A stretch of 53,093 nucleotides of DNA from Spirogloea muscicola. Lineage: Eukaryota; Streptophyta; Zygnematophyceae; Spirogloeales; Spirogloeaceae. Within the stretch, counting starts at the first letter, position 1. Each line of letters begins with the position of its first letter. Shown here in pieces: positions 43,901 through 51,058 of the stretch. The notes beneath the pieces are model-generated. The model worked only from the letters and a program-made list of their open reading frames with translations. It did not search any database and was not told the origin of the DNA. The stretch spans positions 865,152-918,244 of the forward strand of contig WELB01000033.1 in NCBI GenBank assembly GCA_009602725.1, written 5' to 3'. The position numbers and the translations under genes are program-made.

Positions 43901-44532
43901 TCATGGTACTCCTTGGGGATGGGCGCTGACGAGTCCACTTTGACGCCGTGTGGTGCAGGAATCTTTTCGCATTGTGTCGTTGACGCGATCATGCCGTGAG
44001 GGGGTCGCCGTTGCGGGCGAGCACGTCGAGAGTTGTGTCTTCCTGTCGCGGTTGAGGGCAAGTTCTGTTTGAGGCAAAACTGTTGGCAGTACTCTGAGCA
44101 GAAGGACAGGTGGTGCCGCCGCCAGTCGATGCCGACGTTGTGTTGACGTAGCCAGTCGATGCCAAGTACAACAGGTTGATGTCCAAGGGTCGTGACGTTG
44201 AGACAAATCTGCTCCGTGTGGGCGTAGTCCGGAATTGTCATGCACAGTGGGATGGTCTCTTGGGTGATGTCGCCAGAAGCAATGGGCCGTCCGTCGATGA
44301 CTTCCAAGGGCAAGCTGATCCCCTTGGTTAGAAGGGGAACGTGATGCCGGCGTGCAAAGTCGCGGTCGATGAAAGAGTGCGTGGCCCCACTGTCGATGAG
44401 AGCGAATGCTTGGATCCTCGTTCCTCCATGTTGGTGCAGGTTGACGTCGATGACGAGCTGTCGCGAGCGAACGTGCGAAGAGGTGCGGGTAGCGCCCAGG
44501 TAGGCCCTCCCTGTCAGTCCTGGGCGCCATCG
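40993..44532 (-). CDS. pol: Pol of the intact chromovirus (protease, RT, RNase H, integrase, chromodomain)
   Basis: 1179 codons read in the -1 frame after Gag, giving a Gag-Pol of about 1507 residues. The open frame begins further upstream (44640) but without an ATG, so no separate start is needed. Counting from 44640: protease DSG at residue 83; reverse transcriptase about 300-480 with [20 protein letters not shown] and YLDD at 430-433; RNase H about 565-690 with ETDAS and SDHK; integrase zinc finger (His791, His798, Cys828, Cys831) and catalytic D861, D921, E957 with the 35-residue D-E spacing; GPY/F module LGPYPILEKVG at 1091; chromodomain 1149-1200 (YLVRWRGYGANDDTWEP) with aromatic cage residues present. 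Chromodomains direct integration to methylated-histone chromatin. No defect is seen. The stop overlaps the polypurine tract region. Confidence 0.94.
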   Translation of the reverse strand, partial: RWRPGLTGRAYLGATRTSSHVRSRQLVIDVNLHQHGGTRIQAFALIDSGATHSFIDRDFARRHHVPLLTKGISLPLEVIDGRPIASGDITQETIPLCMTIPDYAHTEQICLNVTTLGHQPVVLGIDWLRQHNVGIDWRRHHLSFCSEYCQQFCLKQNLPSTATGRHNSRRARPQRRPPHGMIASTTQCEKIPAPHGVKVDSSAPIPKEYHDFLDVFSKRKADSLPPHRAYDHSIPLVPDRQPPWGPIYSLSEVELKTLKAYLEESLAKGWIRPSHSPAGAPILFVKKKDGTLRPCVDYRALNAITIKDRHPLPLISELLDRVRDAKIFTKVDLRNAYQLVRIASGEEWKTAFRTRYGHYEYLVMPFGLTNAPATFQRFMNETLRDYLDDFCVVYLDDILIFSKTMDEHTHHVRQILGKLRNAGLYAKAEKCEFHVEKIEFLGYTITSQGVHMAPSKVEAVLAWPTPQTLRHVQQFLGFANFYRRFVKNYAQVTIPLTVLTQRGTKFQWTPAAQTAFDFLKKTFASAPVLSHFDPARESIVETDASDFAIGCILSQRDDKKVLHPVAYYSRKLNPAEINYTIHDKELLAIVQAFKHWRAYLEGASATIRVFSDHKNLVYFNNLKQLSRRQARWAEYLAGFDFIIEYRRGSSHGKADALSRRPDYESASSSVQPCPVPLRLCATFTFSNPQLHQQIKTAQQQDPQCQLYINRLLHPASPSPDDLASYSLHNGLLLYNNRLFIPNSLPLKLQLLRQHHDSPQAGHYGQSKTHEQLCRHYFWPGMRDFINEYVKTCDTCNRIKTPRHAPHGLLQPLPIPRRPWASISCDFITDLPLSSGYDTILVVVDRLTKMAHFIPCCKKDPAPHIAQLFLHHVFKLHGFPSDIVSDRDRLFTSQFWRHLLKACGIHSSLSTAHHPQSDGQTERVNQVLEQYLRAYCSYQQDDWAQLLPLAEFSYNNSFHVSIKRTPFYANYGYHPATTIAPTRADLVPHAADYLHALAETQTHLKTALQQAQQLQSRYYDQRHLPAPEYAPGDKVWLLRRHITSSRPNSKLDFKRLGPYPILEKVGLRAYRLDLGPRARLHNVFHVCLLEPYASNTFPGRHQAPPPPVRVDGDDEYEVAAVSNSRFHRGRLQYLVRWRGYGANDDTWEPASHLGHAPAAVRKFHAAHPTKPKPTASERPS

Positions 44533-44538
44533 TTTCCC
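44492..44538 (-). promoter_or_regulatory. -1 ribosomal frameshift signal between gag and pol
   Basis: Slippery heptamer GGGAAAC at 44538-44532, in the correct phase (ACG-GGA-AAC in the gag frame). It is followed after four bases (GATG) by a perfect 9-bp stem, GCGCCCAGG (44527-44519) with CCTGGGCGC (44500-44492), and an 18-base loop. A shift at AAC gives pol codon CGA. The gag stop lies in the loop. Confidence 0.82.
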
Positions 44539-45515
44539 GTTTGGAGCTCTTCCACGGGGGTTGTTGCAGACAGTCGTCCTCGGTTGCTCTTGCGGGGACA
44601 GTTGATGGCCACGTGATTTGCTTCTCCGCAGTAGAGGCACAAGCGCATACTGCGACGACGTTCCTTCTCCTCCGCAGTTAGCGGCTGGAAACGAGGCCTG
44701 ACTCCATCAATGTCCATCGGCGAAGGACGCGTTGCCGGTGGTGTCTCTTGGGTCGCTCGCGGCGGGGGCGGACGCGAACCTGAAGGTGGTTGCCGTTCCA
44801 GTCGGCGCTCTTGCAGACGGTTGTCCAGGCGAATCGCAAGCTCCATCAACTCAGCGAGGGAGGTAGGTTTGTCGGCCTTGCACAACTCATCTTTGATCAT
44901 GTCCTTGAGGCCGTTGTAGAAGTGAAACCGGAGGGCCGAGTCGTTCCAGTCGAGTGAGGTGCAGATTCGCATGAAGTCCGACGCGTAGGTCGCCGCTGAC
45001 GTGGTCTGACGCAAGGTGCCCAGTTGTCGTTCCGCAGATGACGCCTCATCCGGGTCCCCAAAAACCCTTCGAAGTTCTCCAAGGAAGAGTTGAAGATCCA
45101 GCAGTACGGGACTGGGAGGGTGCTGATCCAGCAGCGGCTGCACCCATCGGAACGCGGAGCCTCGAAGGTAGGAAGCCGCGTAGATGCATTTGGCGTATTC
45201 GGTGGTGAGCACAGATGGCTGAGCTGCCACCGGCATCCTGACTTGTGTCACGAAGTCACGAAGGGCTGACTTTTTGCCCTCAAACGGCGCCGGGTCGTTG
45301 ATGCGCAGGTCTCGAGTGAGGAGAGGCGCCGCAGGCGGGACAGGTGGAGCGTCGGGGCTGGGTATTGCAGTGAGCCGCTCAAGCAGGTGCGTGATCGTTG
45401 CCAGCTTCGTGGTGGTCTCAGTGCGGAAGCCTTGTAGGTCCACCACGTTTTCGGCAAGGACTTGCAGCTTGCTCAGGTCGTCAGTGGTCAAGGTGACCTC
45501 TCGCGGGGCTGCCAT
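44514..45515 (-). CDS. gag: Gag of the intact chromovirus
   Basis: 333 residues from the ATG at 45515, the first ATG after the predicted transcript start. The open frame continues upstream through the LTR, but without an ATG. An N-terminal helical region is followed by the capsid-type domain (about residues 100-225: YLRGSAFRWVQPLLDQH, LQLFLGELRRVFGDPDEA, LRFHFYNGLKDMIKDELC), an Arg/Pro-rich linker, and a CCHC zinc knuckle CLYCGEANHVAINC (C-x2-C-x4-H-x4-C), which binds RNA during particle assembly. Gag forms the cytoplasmic virus-like particle in which the RNA is copied. Its last 127 bases overlap the open pol frame. Most ribosomes should stop at the TGA at 44514-44516, while a fraction shift into pol at the signal just upstream. 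The frame is undamaged. Confidence 0.93.
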   Translation of the reverse strand: MAAPREVTLTTDDLSKLQVLAENVVDLQGFRTETTTKLATITHLLERLTAIPSPDAPPVPPAAPLLTRDLRINDPAPFEGKKSALRDFVTQVRMPVAAQPSVLTTEYAKCIYAASYLRGSAFRWVQPLLDQHPPSPVLLDLQLFLGELRRVFGDPDEASSAERQLGTLRQTTSAATYASDFMRICTSLDWNDSALRFHFYNGLKDMIKDELCKADKPTSLAELMELAIRLDNRLQERRLERQPPSGSRPPPPRATQETPPATRPSPMDIDGVRPRFQPLTAEEKERRRSMRLCLYCGEANHVAINCPRKSNRGRLSATTPVEELQTGNDGAQD

Positions 45516-45549
45516 GACTTGCAAGGCACGGCGCTCGCTCGCAGGTTGG

Positions 45550-45561
45550 ATCTCCAGCAAT
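45550..45561 (-). other. Self-priming type primer binding site
   Basis: ATTGCTGGAGAT, one base after the 5' LTR, is the exact reverse complement of ATCTCCAGCAAT at 45726-45715 in the LTR. That segment begins 32 bases after the start of the TATA box, i.e. at the expected 5' end of the RNA. No tRNA-Met complement is present. This is the arrangement of Tf1 and sushi-group elements, where the folded 5' end of the transcript is cleaved and primes reverse transcription. Confidence 0.75.
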
Positions 45562-45562
45562 A

Positions 45563-45937
45563 TGTAAGGCGGCGGGCGGAGGCCCGGGGCCTTAGGACGC
45601 GGAGCTGGACTGCGAGCGAGGATCAAGAGACTGGAAGCACGATGCACAAGGCGTCTTGGATTACTGGAGGGGCAAGAGTACAGAGTGCTCGAGAGGTGAG
45701 CAGGCAGGATACAGATTGCTGGAGATGGGGGCCCAAGAGGGGCCCCCCTCCTTATATAGCCTAGCCTCACTAGGGCCTCTGTAAAGATCTAGAAGTTGCA
45801 GGAGGACGTTCCCATGCCCGGGGTCCCTCGGGAACCCTCTAGAGGAGCCCAGATTAGGGTTAGGGCTGACTAGGCTGGATTTAGGCTTAGGGCGCGGGGC
45901 GCCGGCTCGAGCTCGGGCTAGGGCGCGATTCATGACA
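45563..45937 (-). repeat. 5' LTR (LTR-D) of the intact chromovirus
   Basis: 375 bp. On the minus strand U3 contains a TATA box at 45758-45752. R is predicted to start at 45726. A GGGGGCC/GGGCCCCC inverted repeat lies between them. U5 contains no ATG, so the first ATG of the transcript is that of gag at 45515. Confidence 0.95.
45752..45758 (-). promoter_or_regulatory. TATA box of LTR-D
   Basis: TATATAA in GGCTATATAAGGAGG. The same box is found in all four LTR-D copies. It lies 32 bases before the predicted transcript start, the usual distance for RNA polymerase II. Confidence 0.75.
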
Positions 45938-46290
45938 CCATTGGAGAATGACAAGGTGCTGTCTCCTCGAGCCTCCGCGAGTGCTTGCCCTTTTGCCTTG
46001 ATGAGTTCGCCGGTGATCGAAACACGCTTGTGATCGCAGGCAATGACCCAGTTTGCAAGCTCCTCATCTAGCTCAGGCGCTTTACCTTGTCTCACACGGC
46101 GCTTGGCCGAATAGCAATCACTGATGGCCGCGCACTCTGCTGAGCGCTTGAGGATGCCGGAAATGGCCGGTTGTGTCGGCTGCTTTACTATTTTTGGTGT
46201 ACGCTCTTCGGCACAACTCGACTTGCGTCATACGGGGATTGGCATCCCTCTCGTCGCAAATCTGCTTCTTCTGAGCAAGAGAACGCTGCA
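45938..46290 (-). pseudogene. pogo/Tigger-like transposase, 5' part
   Basis: N-terminal helix-turn-helix part of the transposase at 39449-40606. From about 46285: RSLAQKKQICDERDANPRM and TQVELCRRA; then, in a shifted frame, KQPTQPAISGILKRSAE, ELDEELANWVIACDHKRVSI and LSFSNG, the start of the second (CENP-B type) helix-turn-helix. The next codon, for the Trp of WLQ, lies across the retrotransposon at 40606. The frame change between the two first blocks could be a one-base indel or a short intron. No start codon is obvious, since LTR-E sequence begins at 46372. Confidence 0.75.
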
Positions 46291-46371
46291 ACGGCCAATA
46301 TCTAATATTACTTACTGCGATATCGTCTACGATGCAGGCGACAAGGCCAATCTTGAAAGAAATTGCGAGAC

Positions 46372-46857
46372 AAGAGCTGCGGCGACAGGCTGGGCAGCAG
46401 ACGGCAGCAGCAGGGCTGGGGCGGCGGCTACGGCAGCAGGCAAGTAGGGCCTTGCCTCTCTCTGAACGTCACTAGTCCGATTGAGGAGTCTGGCCTCGGC
46501 CTACGACTTATGACGTTCCACCTGCCACCCCCTCCCCCGAGGTTGTGACGAGGGTAGCCCCAAGGTCCGGGCCCCGGAGGGGCGGACCCGCACAATGGCT
46601 ATACGATTGGCGCTGGTAGCCCCCAATGTCCGGCCCCCGGAAGGGCGGACCCGCCAAATGAGGATACGTGGCGAGTGCTGCGCGTACTGCGGGCTGCGCA
46701 TGGCGCGAGCCTGACGAATGGGATACAAGTCCAGGGGACTGGCGCGTGCCGCGCGTGACTGGCGCGTGGCGCGCGTGGCTGGCGCGTGACGCGCGTGTAG
46801 CGCGCGTGCAGCCGCTTACCGGGACCGTTTGGTTCTTTCAAAAGGGGGGACGTTACA
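46372..46857 (-). repeat. LTR-E, partial
   Basis: Starts inside the AGCTGCGGCGACAGGCTGGG block shared by LTR-A and LTR-E and ends with at least five GACTGGCGCGTGG-type units and GGGGGGACGTTACA. It abuts the upstream side of the transposase pseudogene. Confidence 0.7.
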
Positions 46858-47372
46858 CCGAGGAGTGTGCCTGACGAAGTGGGGCACACGTACCAGTGCG
46901 CGACACGACGGCGCATCGGTTGTGCAACTGGCGGAAGCAGAAAGCGGCGCGCTACGGCGCTTCGGTTGCACAACTGCAGCGACATGAAGCGGCGTCTAGC
47001 ACGGGCGGGACCGACCCCTGAAGCCACCTAGGCTCTTGGGCGGGACCGACCCGCCTGTAGCCACCTGGCAGAGCCAGGCCGCATAAGGACAATAACAGGA
47101 CAATTGCAGGAACGGCACAGGAACGTACCGCGCGTCTGCACTTTTGTCACCGTTGACAGCGCTACTTACGCTCACAAACGTAAGATCGTTATGTGGGCCA
47201 CCCGATGCCCACACCTAGGGGCGGACCCTACGAGGGGACGGCCAAGCGAAGGAGCGGGTCGCACGAGGCCCACCTTGAGGGGCGGACATATCGGAAGGCC
47301 CACCTCAAAAGGCGGGGCCGTATGAGGCCCACACCAGTCGCTTGTATCTCACGTACAGCATAACAATTTCGT
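46858..47372. repeat. LTR-C-like fragment with short tandem units
   Basis: CCGAGGAGTGTGCCTGACGA matches LTR-C near 32057. Two copies of GGGCGGGACCGACCC with AGCCACCT occur at about 47003-47068, and several GGCCCACCTTGAGGGGCGG-like units at 47190-47330. No reading frame of note. Confidence 0.5.
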
Positions 47373-47404
<32 letters not shown>

Positions 47405-47424
47405 TGTGAGATTTTGGGTGAAGT
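47373..47424 (+). pseudogene. 52-nt fragment of 16S-type rRNA
   Basis: ACAGGTGCTGCATGGCTGTC, CGTCAGCTCGTGTTGTGAGA and a TTTTGGGTGAAGT end correspond, with about three changes, to the highly conserved segment near E. coli 16S positions 1045-1100. Similarity stops abruptly on both sides. It therefore comes from organelle or bacterial small-subunit rRNA. It lies 22 bases from a retrotransposon primer site. Confidence 0.75.
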
Positions 47425-47446
47425 ACTAGACTTAGATGCAAGACCG

Positions 47447-48058
47447 CCTCTAATACCAAATGTAAGGAACCTCGCCCCTACACACGCAATAGGGTGAGTC
47501 GTCCTTTTTGGGTTCTGCTGTAGGGTTTAGGAGCCAACCACTACACGGTGAAGCACTAGCACATAGGCGGAGCGGAAGACAGGCCCTGTGGCGCCACCGT
47601 CCGGCAGCCACTCCACCTCCTGGGCGCAAACCAGCAGCTGTCCCCCGAGGGGCGCAGCCACGGACTCCCCGCAGCAAGCTCAGCAGCAAGCTGCGACGGC
47701 AACTGCAGCGGCAGGCAGCAACAAGGCTTCCTTGAACTTCACAGGTCCGAATTGATGTCGGGTCTCACCCGCGAGGCTTGTAGTACTTCTCCCTGCCAAC
47801 CCCCTGCTGGGGTGTGAGCGGGTCGGCCCAAGGCCTGCCCTTGCGGAGGGCCCAAGGTCCCCCCTTGGCAGGGTGGAACCTGGCAAGGGTTAGCTTAGGA
47901 CGGGCGGGACTTGCCCGCAACTGGGCGGGCCCACTTGCCTGGCAAGCCGGCCGCCCGCCACCTGGGCAAGCCACTTGTCATCCAAGCGGCTAGCGGCTAT
48001 GTAACGCTAACAGCACCGTGTGGCATGCTGGCACAGTCCAAGCGGCGGGATCGTGACA
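47447..48058 (-). repeat. LTR-B (47461-48058) with primer site 47447-47458
   Basis: 598 bp, TGTAAGGAACCTCGCC to GGATCGTGACA. On the minus strand it is followed by TGGTATTAGAGG, one base off the tRNA-Met site of P1, and GCGGTCTTGCATC, the standard LTR-B leader start. It is thus the 5' LTR of a minus-strand element of which only the first leader bases remain. Confidence 0.78.
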
Positions 48059-48640
48059 TGACCTGCTAAGGAGCTCGGGGATGCTGACAATGAATGAGGA
48101 AGAAGGATCTACACACGTAGATCACGAAGGGTATTTGTGATGGCTTACTCGGCTGATACAGAACTGATCCCGGTCACTTGCACCCGGATATCATACGTGT
48201 CGTTCAGATTCGTTACTACTCAATCTGACTGTCCGTTTGCATTTGGGACACTGGCCAAAGAAAGGAGAGAACCTGTACGATCGACAGTAGCGAGAAGCCT
48301 GCACATGCTACTTCAGAGTGACCCGTTGAGCGAGGAGAGTGGTCACTCACGAATCGTAAGTATACTTCGTGCGATTTGCACACACGGTCACTTCTTTGGT
48401 CGTGGGCTTCCGATGCACCTATGACTTGGACGACTCACAAATGACAACGGTCTCATAACGTTGCGTATCATGGCCAACTTTGTGGGAATCGATGAGAGTG
48501 AAGTGAAAGGACTCCGTGCAGCAACCGTTGAGGTTGTAACAGAACACAGGACGACTCCTGTGTGATCTGAGAGCTGTTATATTCCCCCCCATAGGTCCTC
48601 CGTAGTGCCGATGTGACAATAATGGCAATGTCGCTGCACA
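48059..48640 (-). pseudogene. Highly decayed integrase
   Basis: Scattered matches to the integrase of the LTR-A/B elements: GGGGATGCTGACAATGAATG (48077), GAGTGACCCGTTGAGCGAGGA (48320) and CGACTCACAAATGACAACGG (48430), in the same order and spacing as at 27560, 27800 and 27950. No frame is open. This is an old element, the target into which the LTR-B at 47461 jumped. Confidence 0.5.
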
Positions 48641-49372
48641 TGTAAATGAAACGGACTGTTTTGGTCGGTGTGAAGTGAGTCACGGTACCTCCAGCTCAGC
48701 TTTCGTTAGGAACGTGTCCTTACGTATCCTTGCACAAGAACGGCATCGCCGGACAAGCCCATCCTGCTCCGCTCGAGGAGGTGGCCACGAGGAGGTGACC
48801 ACAGCATTGCCAGAAATCCCAAGCCTGCTTCGAGAATCGTGACCTACCTTGGCGAGCTATGGAGGTTCCGGTTAGACATTGCCGATATTGTGGTAGTCAA
48901 TCGTACAAGCCACGACTCAGGCTAATGGCCATGTGGACTGGAGAAAGAGCGACGGAAGTAGGTGGTCTGCCTTCAAAGATCCACCTTCTGGTCGATCGAG
49001 CCAATCGAGGGCTGGAGTAAATTGGTCGACTGGGTGATTCTCTCTCCTGAGGTTGGAGCCGACCTTGGGTCATCAGCTCTGCAGGCATCGCTGCCGCTGC
49101 CAGCAGCTTTGTTGAAAAGGTGACGACATGCGTGCGAGCGAACCAAGCCAAGAACGCGAGGCCATGGACGCTCGGCGGACCAGCCGCTGGGGAGCTTACC
49201 TGCGAAGGAGACACGATGAACTAATGTGCGAATCTGCAAGACGTATATCTGCTTGCGATAATCTCCTCCAAGTATGTATTTGAAGTGCAAGAAATCGTGT
49301 TGCTCACAGCGGTTGATGCTTATGTGGTTGTGAAGGCTGCTGATGTCCACGTGTAATTGCATTTACAGAATC
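48641..49372. other. No clear gene; possible host intergenic DNA
   Basis: Lower repeat content. A minus-strand frame of 129 codons (49362-48973) and one of 105 (49214-48897) overlap in different frames. Neither has a recognised motif. It is the target of the LINE insertion at 49381. Confidence 0.35.
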
Positions 49373-49380
49373 TCCATAAG

Positions 49381-50084
49381 TTGTGGTGGGCATTCACAAC
49401 CTCCTTCGCGATGCCCTGGCGGGCTTGATGCGCGACGCCGGCTACCGTGCGGTCGTGGAAGTCAACAATATCATGCCTATCACCACGGACGCCCAGGGAC
49501 GTCATCATCGCCGCACACTTGACATTGTGGGCGTGCAACCTGGTGGAGGACCACGGGCCCTGGTCGACGTTGTTGTTACGGAGGCATATAAAGGCCCAGC
49601 ATCAACACACATTGCTGGGCACGCAGTGGGCGGAGCAGAGCAAAGAAAACTGCGCCATTACTCCGATTACCCCCAATGCGATCAACTCCTGCCAGCTGCA
49701 ATCGACATCTTTGGCTGTCTGGGTCCTCGCTTCCACACTCTGCTTCAAAACATTGCCAATCTAGGCTACACTCGACGCGCAGATGTGTTTCCGGCTGAGA
49801 TGGGCTTGCCAGCTGCATATCTGTCGCTCTTGCGACGTCGAGTTTCGGCCTGTTTGCAGCATGCTCAGGCTAGTGCCTTGCACCAGAAAGCTGGGCGAGC
49901 TCTAGTAGGTGGCAGAAGGGCTCCGTTCCTGGCATCTAGTATTCATGCATCGAGTAGTGACCTTTATATTTTGACCCGTGGTTATTGAGCGGGTCAATCT
50001 GCTGTAGGTTATGTAGATTTTTAGATGTGCTTGCCTTTGTACCTGGCCATTTGGCCTACATTTCTTTCTAATACACGATCTCTT
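49381..50084 (+). mobile_element. 5'-truncated LINE with TCCATAAG target duplication
   Basis: 704 bp flanked by TCCATAAG at 49373-49380 and 50085-50092. It contains the C-terminal end of an ORF and about 96 bp of 3' untranslated sequence ending AATACACGATCTCTT. It has no poly(A). A shorter copy of the same family lies at 19467-19664. Confidence 0.9.
49383..49988 (+). pseudogene. C-terminal domain of LINE ORF2-like protein
   Basis: 201 codons open from the truncation point to the stop at 49986-49988. The start is not real, since the protein was truncated by incomplete reverse transcription. Visible blocks: HNLLRDALAGLMRDAGYRAV, HRRTLDIVG, ALVDVVVTEAY, EQRKLRHYSDYPQCDQLLP and AAIDIFGCLGPRF. 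The order of a D-containing strand followed by a VDVVV strand and a Lys-rich helix recalls PD-(D/E)XK-type nuclease folds attached to some LINE reverse transcriptases, but I cannot prove that fold. No reverse transcriptase motif is in the remaining part. The fragment at 1-241 (minus) carries a related block. The frame is undamaged, which indicates a recent insertion. Confidence 0.7.
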
Positions 50085-50092
50085 TCCATAAG

Positions 50093-50653
50093 TCACGCCA
50101 GTGGTCTCTGATACTGTTGCCTGCCGATCTCTCTTTTACTATTTCACGCTGTTATTGTCACCGATCCTCTGTTACTGCCGTCTGTTACCAACACTTCGCT
50201 ACTGTTTCCATTACTCGTATGACCGGTGTCACTGTTACTCACAATGCTCTCTAAGATCATTTTTTCACAATTCGTCCCCAAGGTGACAACGTGCACATCA
50301 AAGTATTGCGATGGACGCATCAGTGACGGGTTGGGGGGTTGTGGGATGGCGGTGGTGGCCGACCAATTACTATCGTCGGCGGTAGACCGTTGATGGTTGT
50401 CCGCAGGTCGTAAACGGATCGGCAGTAAACGCCGCAGCAGATCAGACCACATGGTAGGGGATGTGGTAAGACCCACAGTCATCATGCCATACAGGAGGAA
50501 ATTGTCAGGGGAAGGAGGATGAGTTCTCGACCCACATTCGACCCCTGGACCTTAGCCTTGCAGCATCCGTTGCTATACTACCAATACAGCCCCATCCAGA
50601 TGGTTTCCTCGTTTCCTCGCTCCTTTGTCAGCCCAGGCCTGACGGTCCGCCTG

Positions 50654-50656
<3 letters not shown>
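50093..50656. other. Non-coding stretch with a possible tRNA-like segment
   Basis: No convincing open frame. The minus strand around 50590-50510 has GGTAGTATAGCAACGG followed by AAGGTCCAGGGGTCGAATG, reminiscent of the A and B boxes of a tRNA-derived SINE. The fold is not complete, so I do not call a tRNA. Confidence 0.35.

Positions 50657-50687
<31 letters not shown>
50657..50687 (+). repeat. Run of 31 C
   Basis: Uninterrupted poly-C (poly-G on the other strand) between CTGTAA and GAACGGAG. The length is likely variable or imprecise in the assembly. Confidence 0.95.
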
Positions 50688-50688
<1 letters not shown>

Positions 50689-51058
50689 AACGGAGTCCTT
50701 CCTTGTCGCGGCGGCTCCAGGCAGCCAATAATCATCTAGTAGCATGAAATGAAGAAGAGATGGTTTGCTTTCATCGGTCCAAGGAACAAGCAAGAGTTGA
50801 ACCTTCCGAATACCTCTGTCCCCGCGCTAACTTTCTTTCAGGACACCATCAAGCATCCTCGATCAACACCAATGCCAACAATGAGGCCTAGCAACAACCA
50901 TCAAATTGCACGCAATGGCGTACATGGGGAAAGCTGTGATGCAGTGATCGTGTTGCATCAGTCGTGCACTAGTTGGACCGACCACTGAGCTAACCCAGGC
51001 AATGAGAGCATGACACAATGTAGGCAACTATCACCCATCGTTGATGTTCGAAGCTATA
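50688..51058. other. 3' flank of the HAD gene
   Basis: About 370 bp downstream of the HAD stop codon. It probably includes the 3' untranslated region. No polyadenylation signal could be assigned and no other gene is seen. Confidence 0.45.

Larger units (their letters stand above)
40607..45937 (-). mobile_element. Intact Ty3/gypsy chromovirus (Tf1/sushi-like), CCATT target duplication
   Basis: A 5331-bp element with 375-bp LTRs (40607-40981 and 45563-45937), each beginning TG and ending CA, which differ at two positions. CCATT is duplicated on both sides (40602-40606 and 45938-45942). Internal parts in order on the minus strand: self-priming type primer site, gag, frameshift signal, pol with protease, RT, RNase H, integrase and chromodomain, polypurine tract. 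No stop or frameshift is seen in either coding frame. It is inserted in a dead DNA transposase, between SNG and WLQ of the DNA-binding domain. LTR identity means a recent insertion. Two solo LTRs of the family lie at 5157 and 37130. Confidence 0.95.

Noticed and set aside
45516-45770. Gag start inside the LTR (extended open frame)
   Set aside because: The extension starts at a GTG beside the TATA box, upstream of the predicted transcript start; the first ATG in the RNA is at 45515.
47373-47424. Functional rRNA gene
   Set aside because: Only about 52 nt match; nothing else of 16S is nearby.
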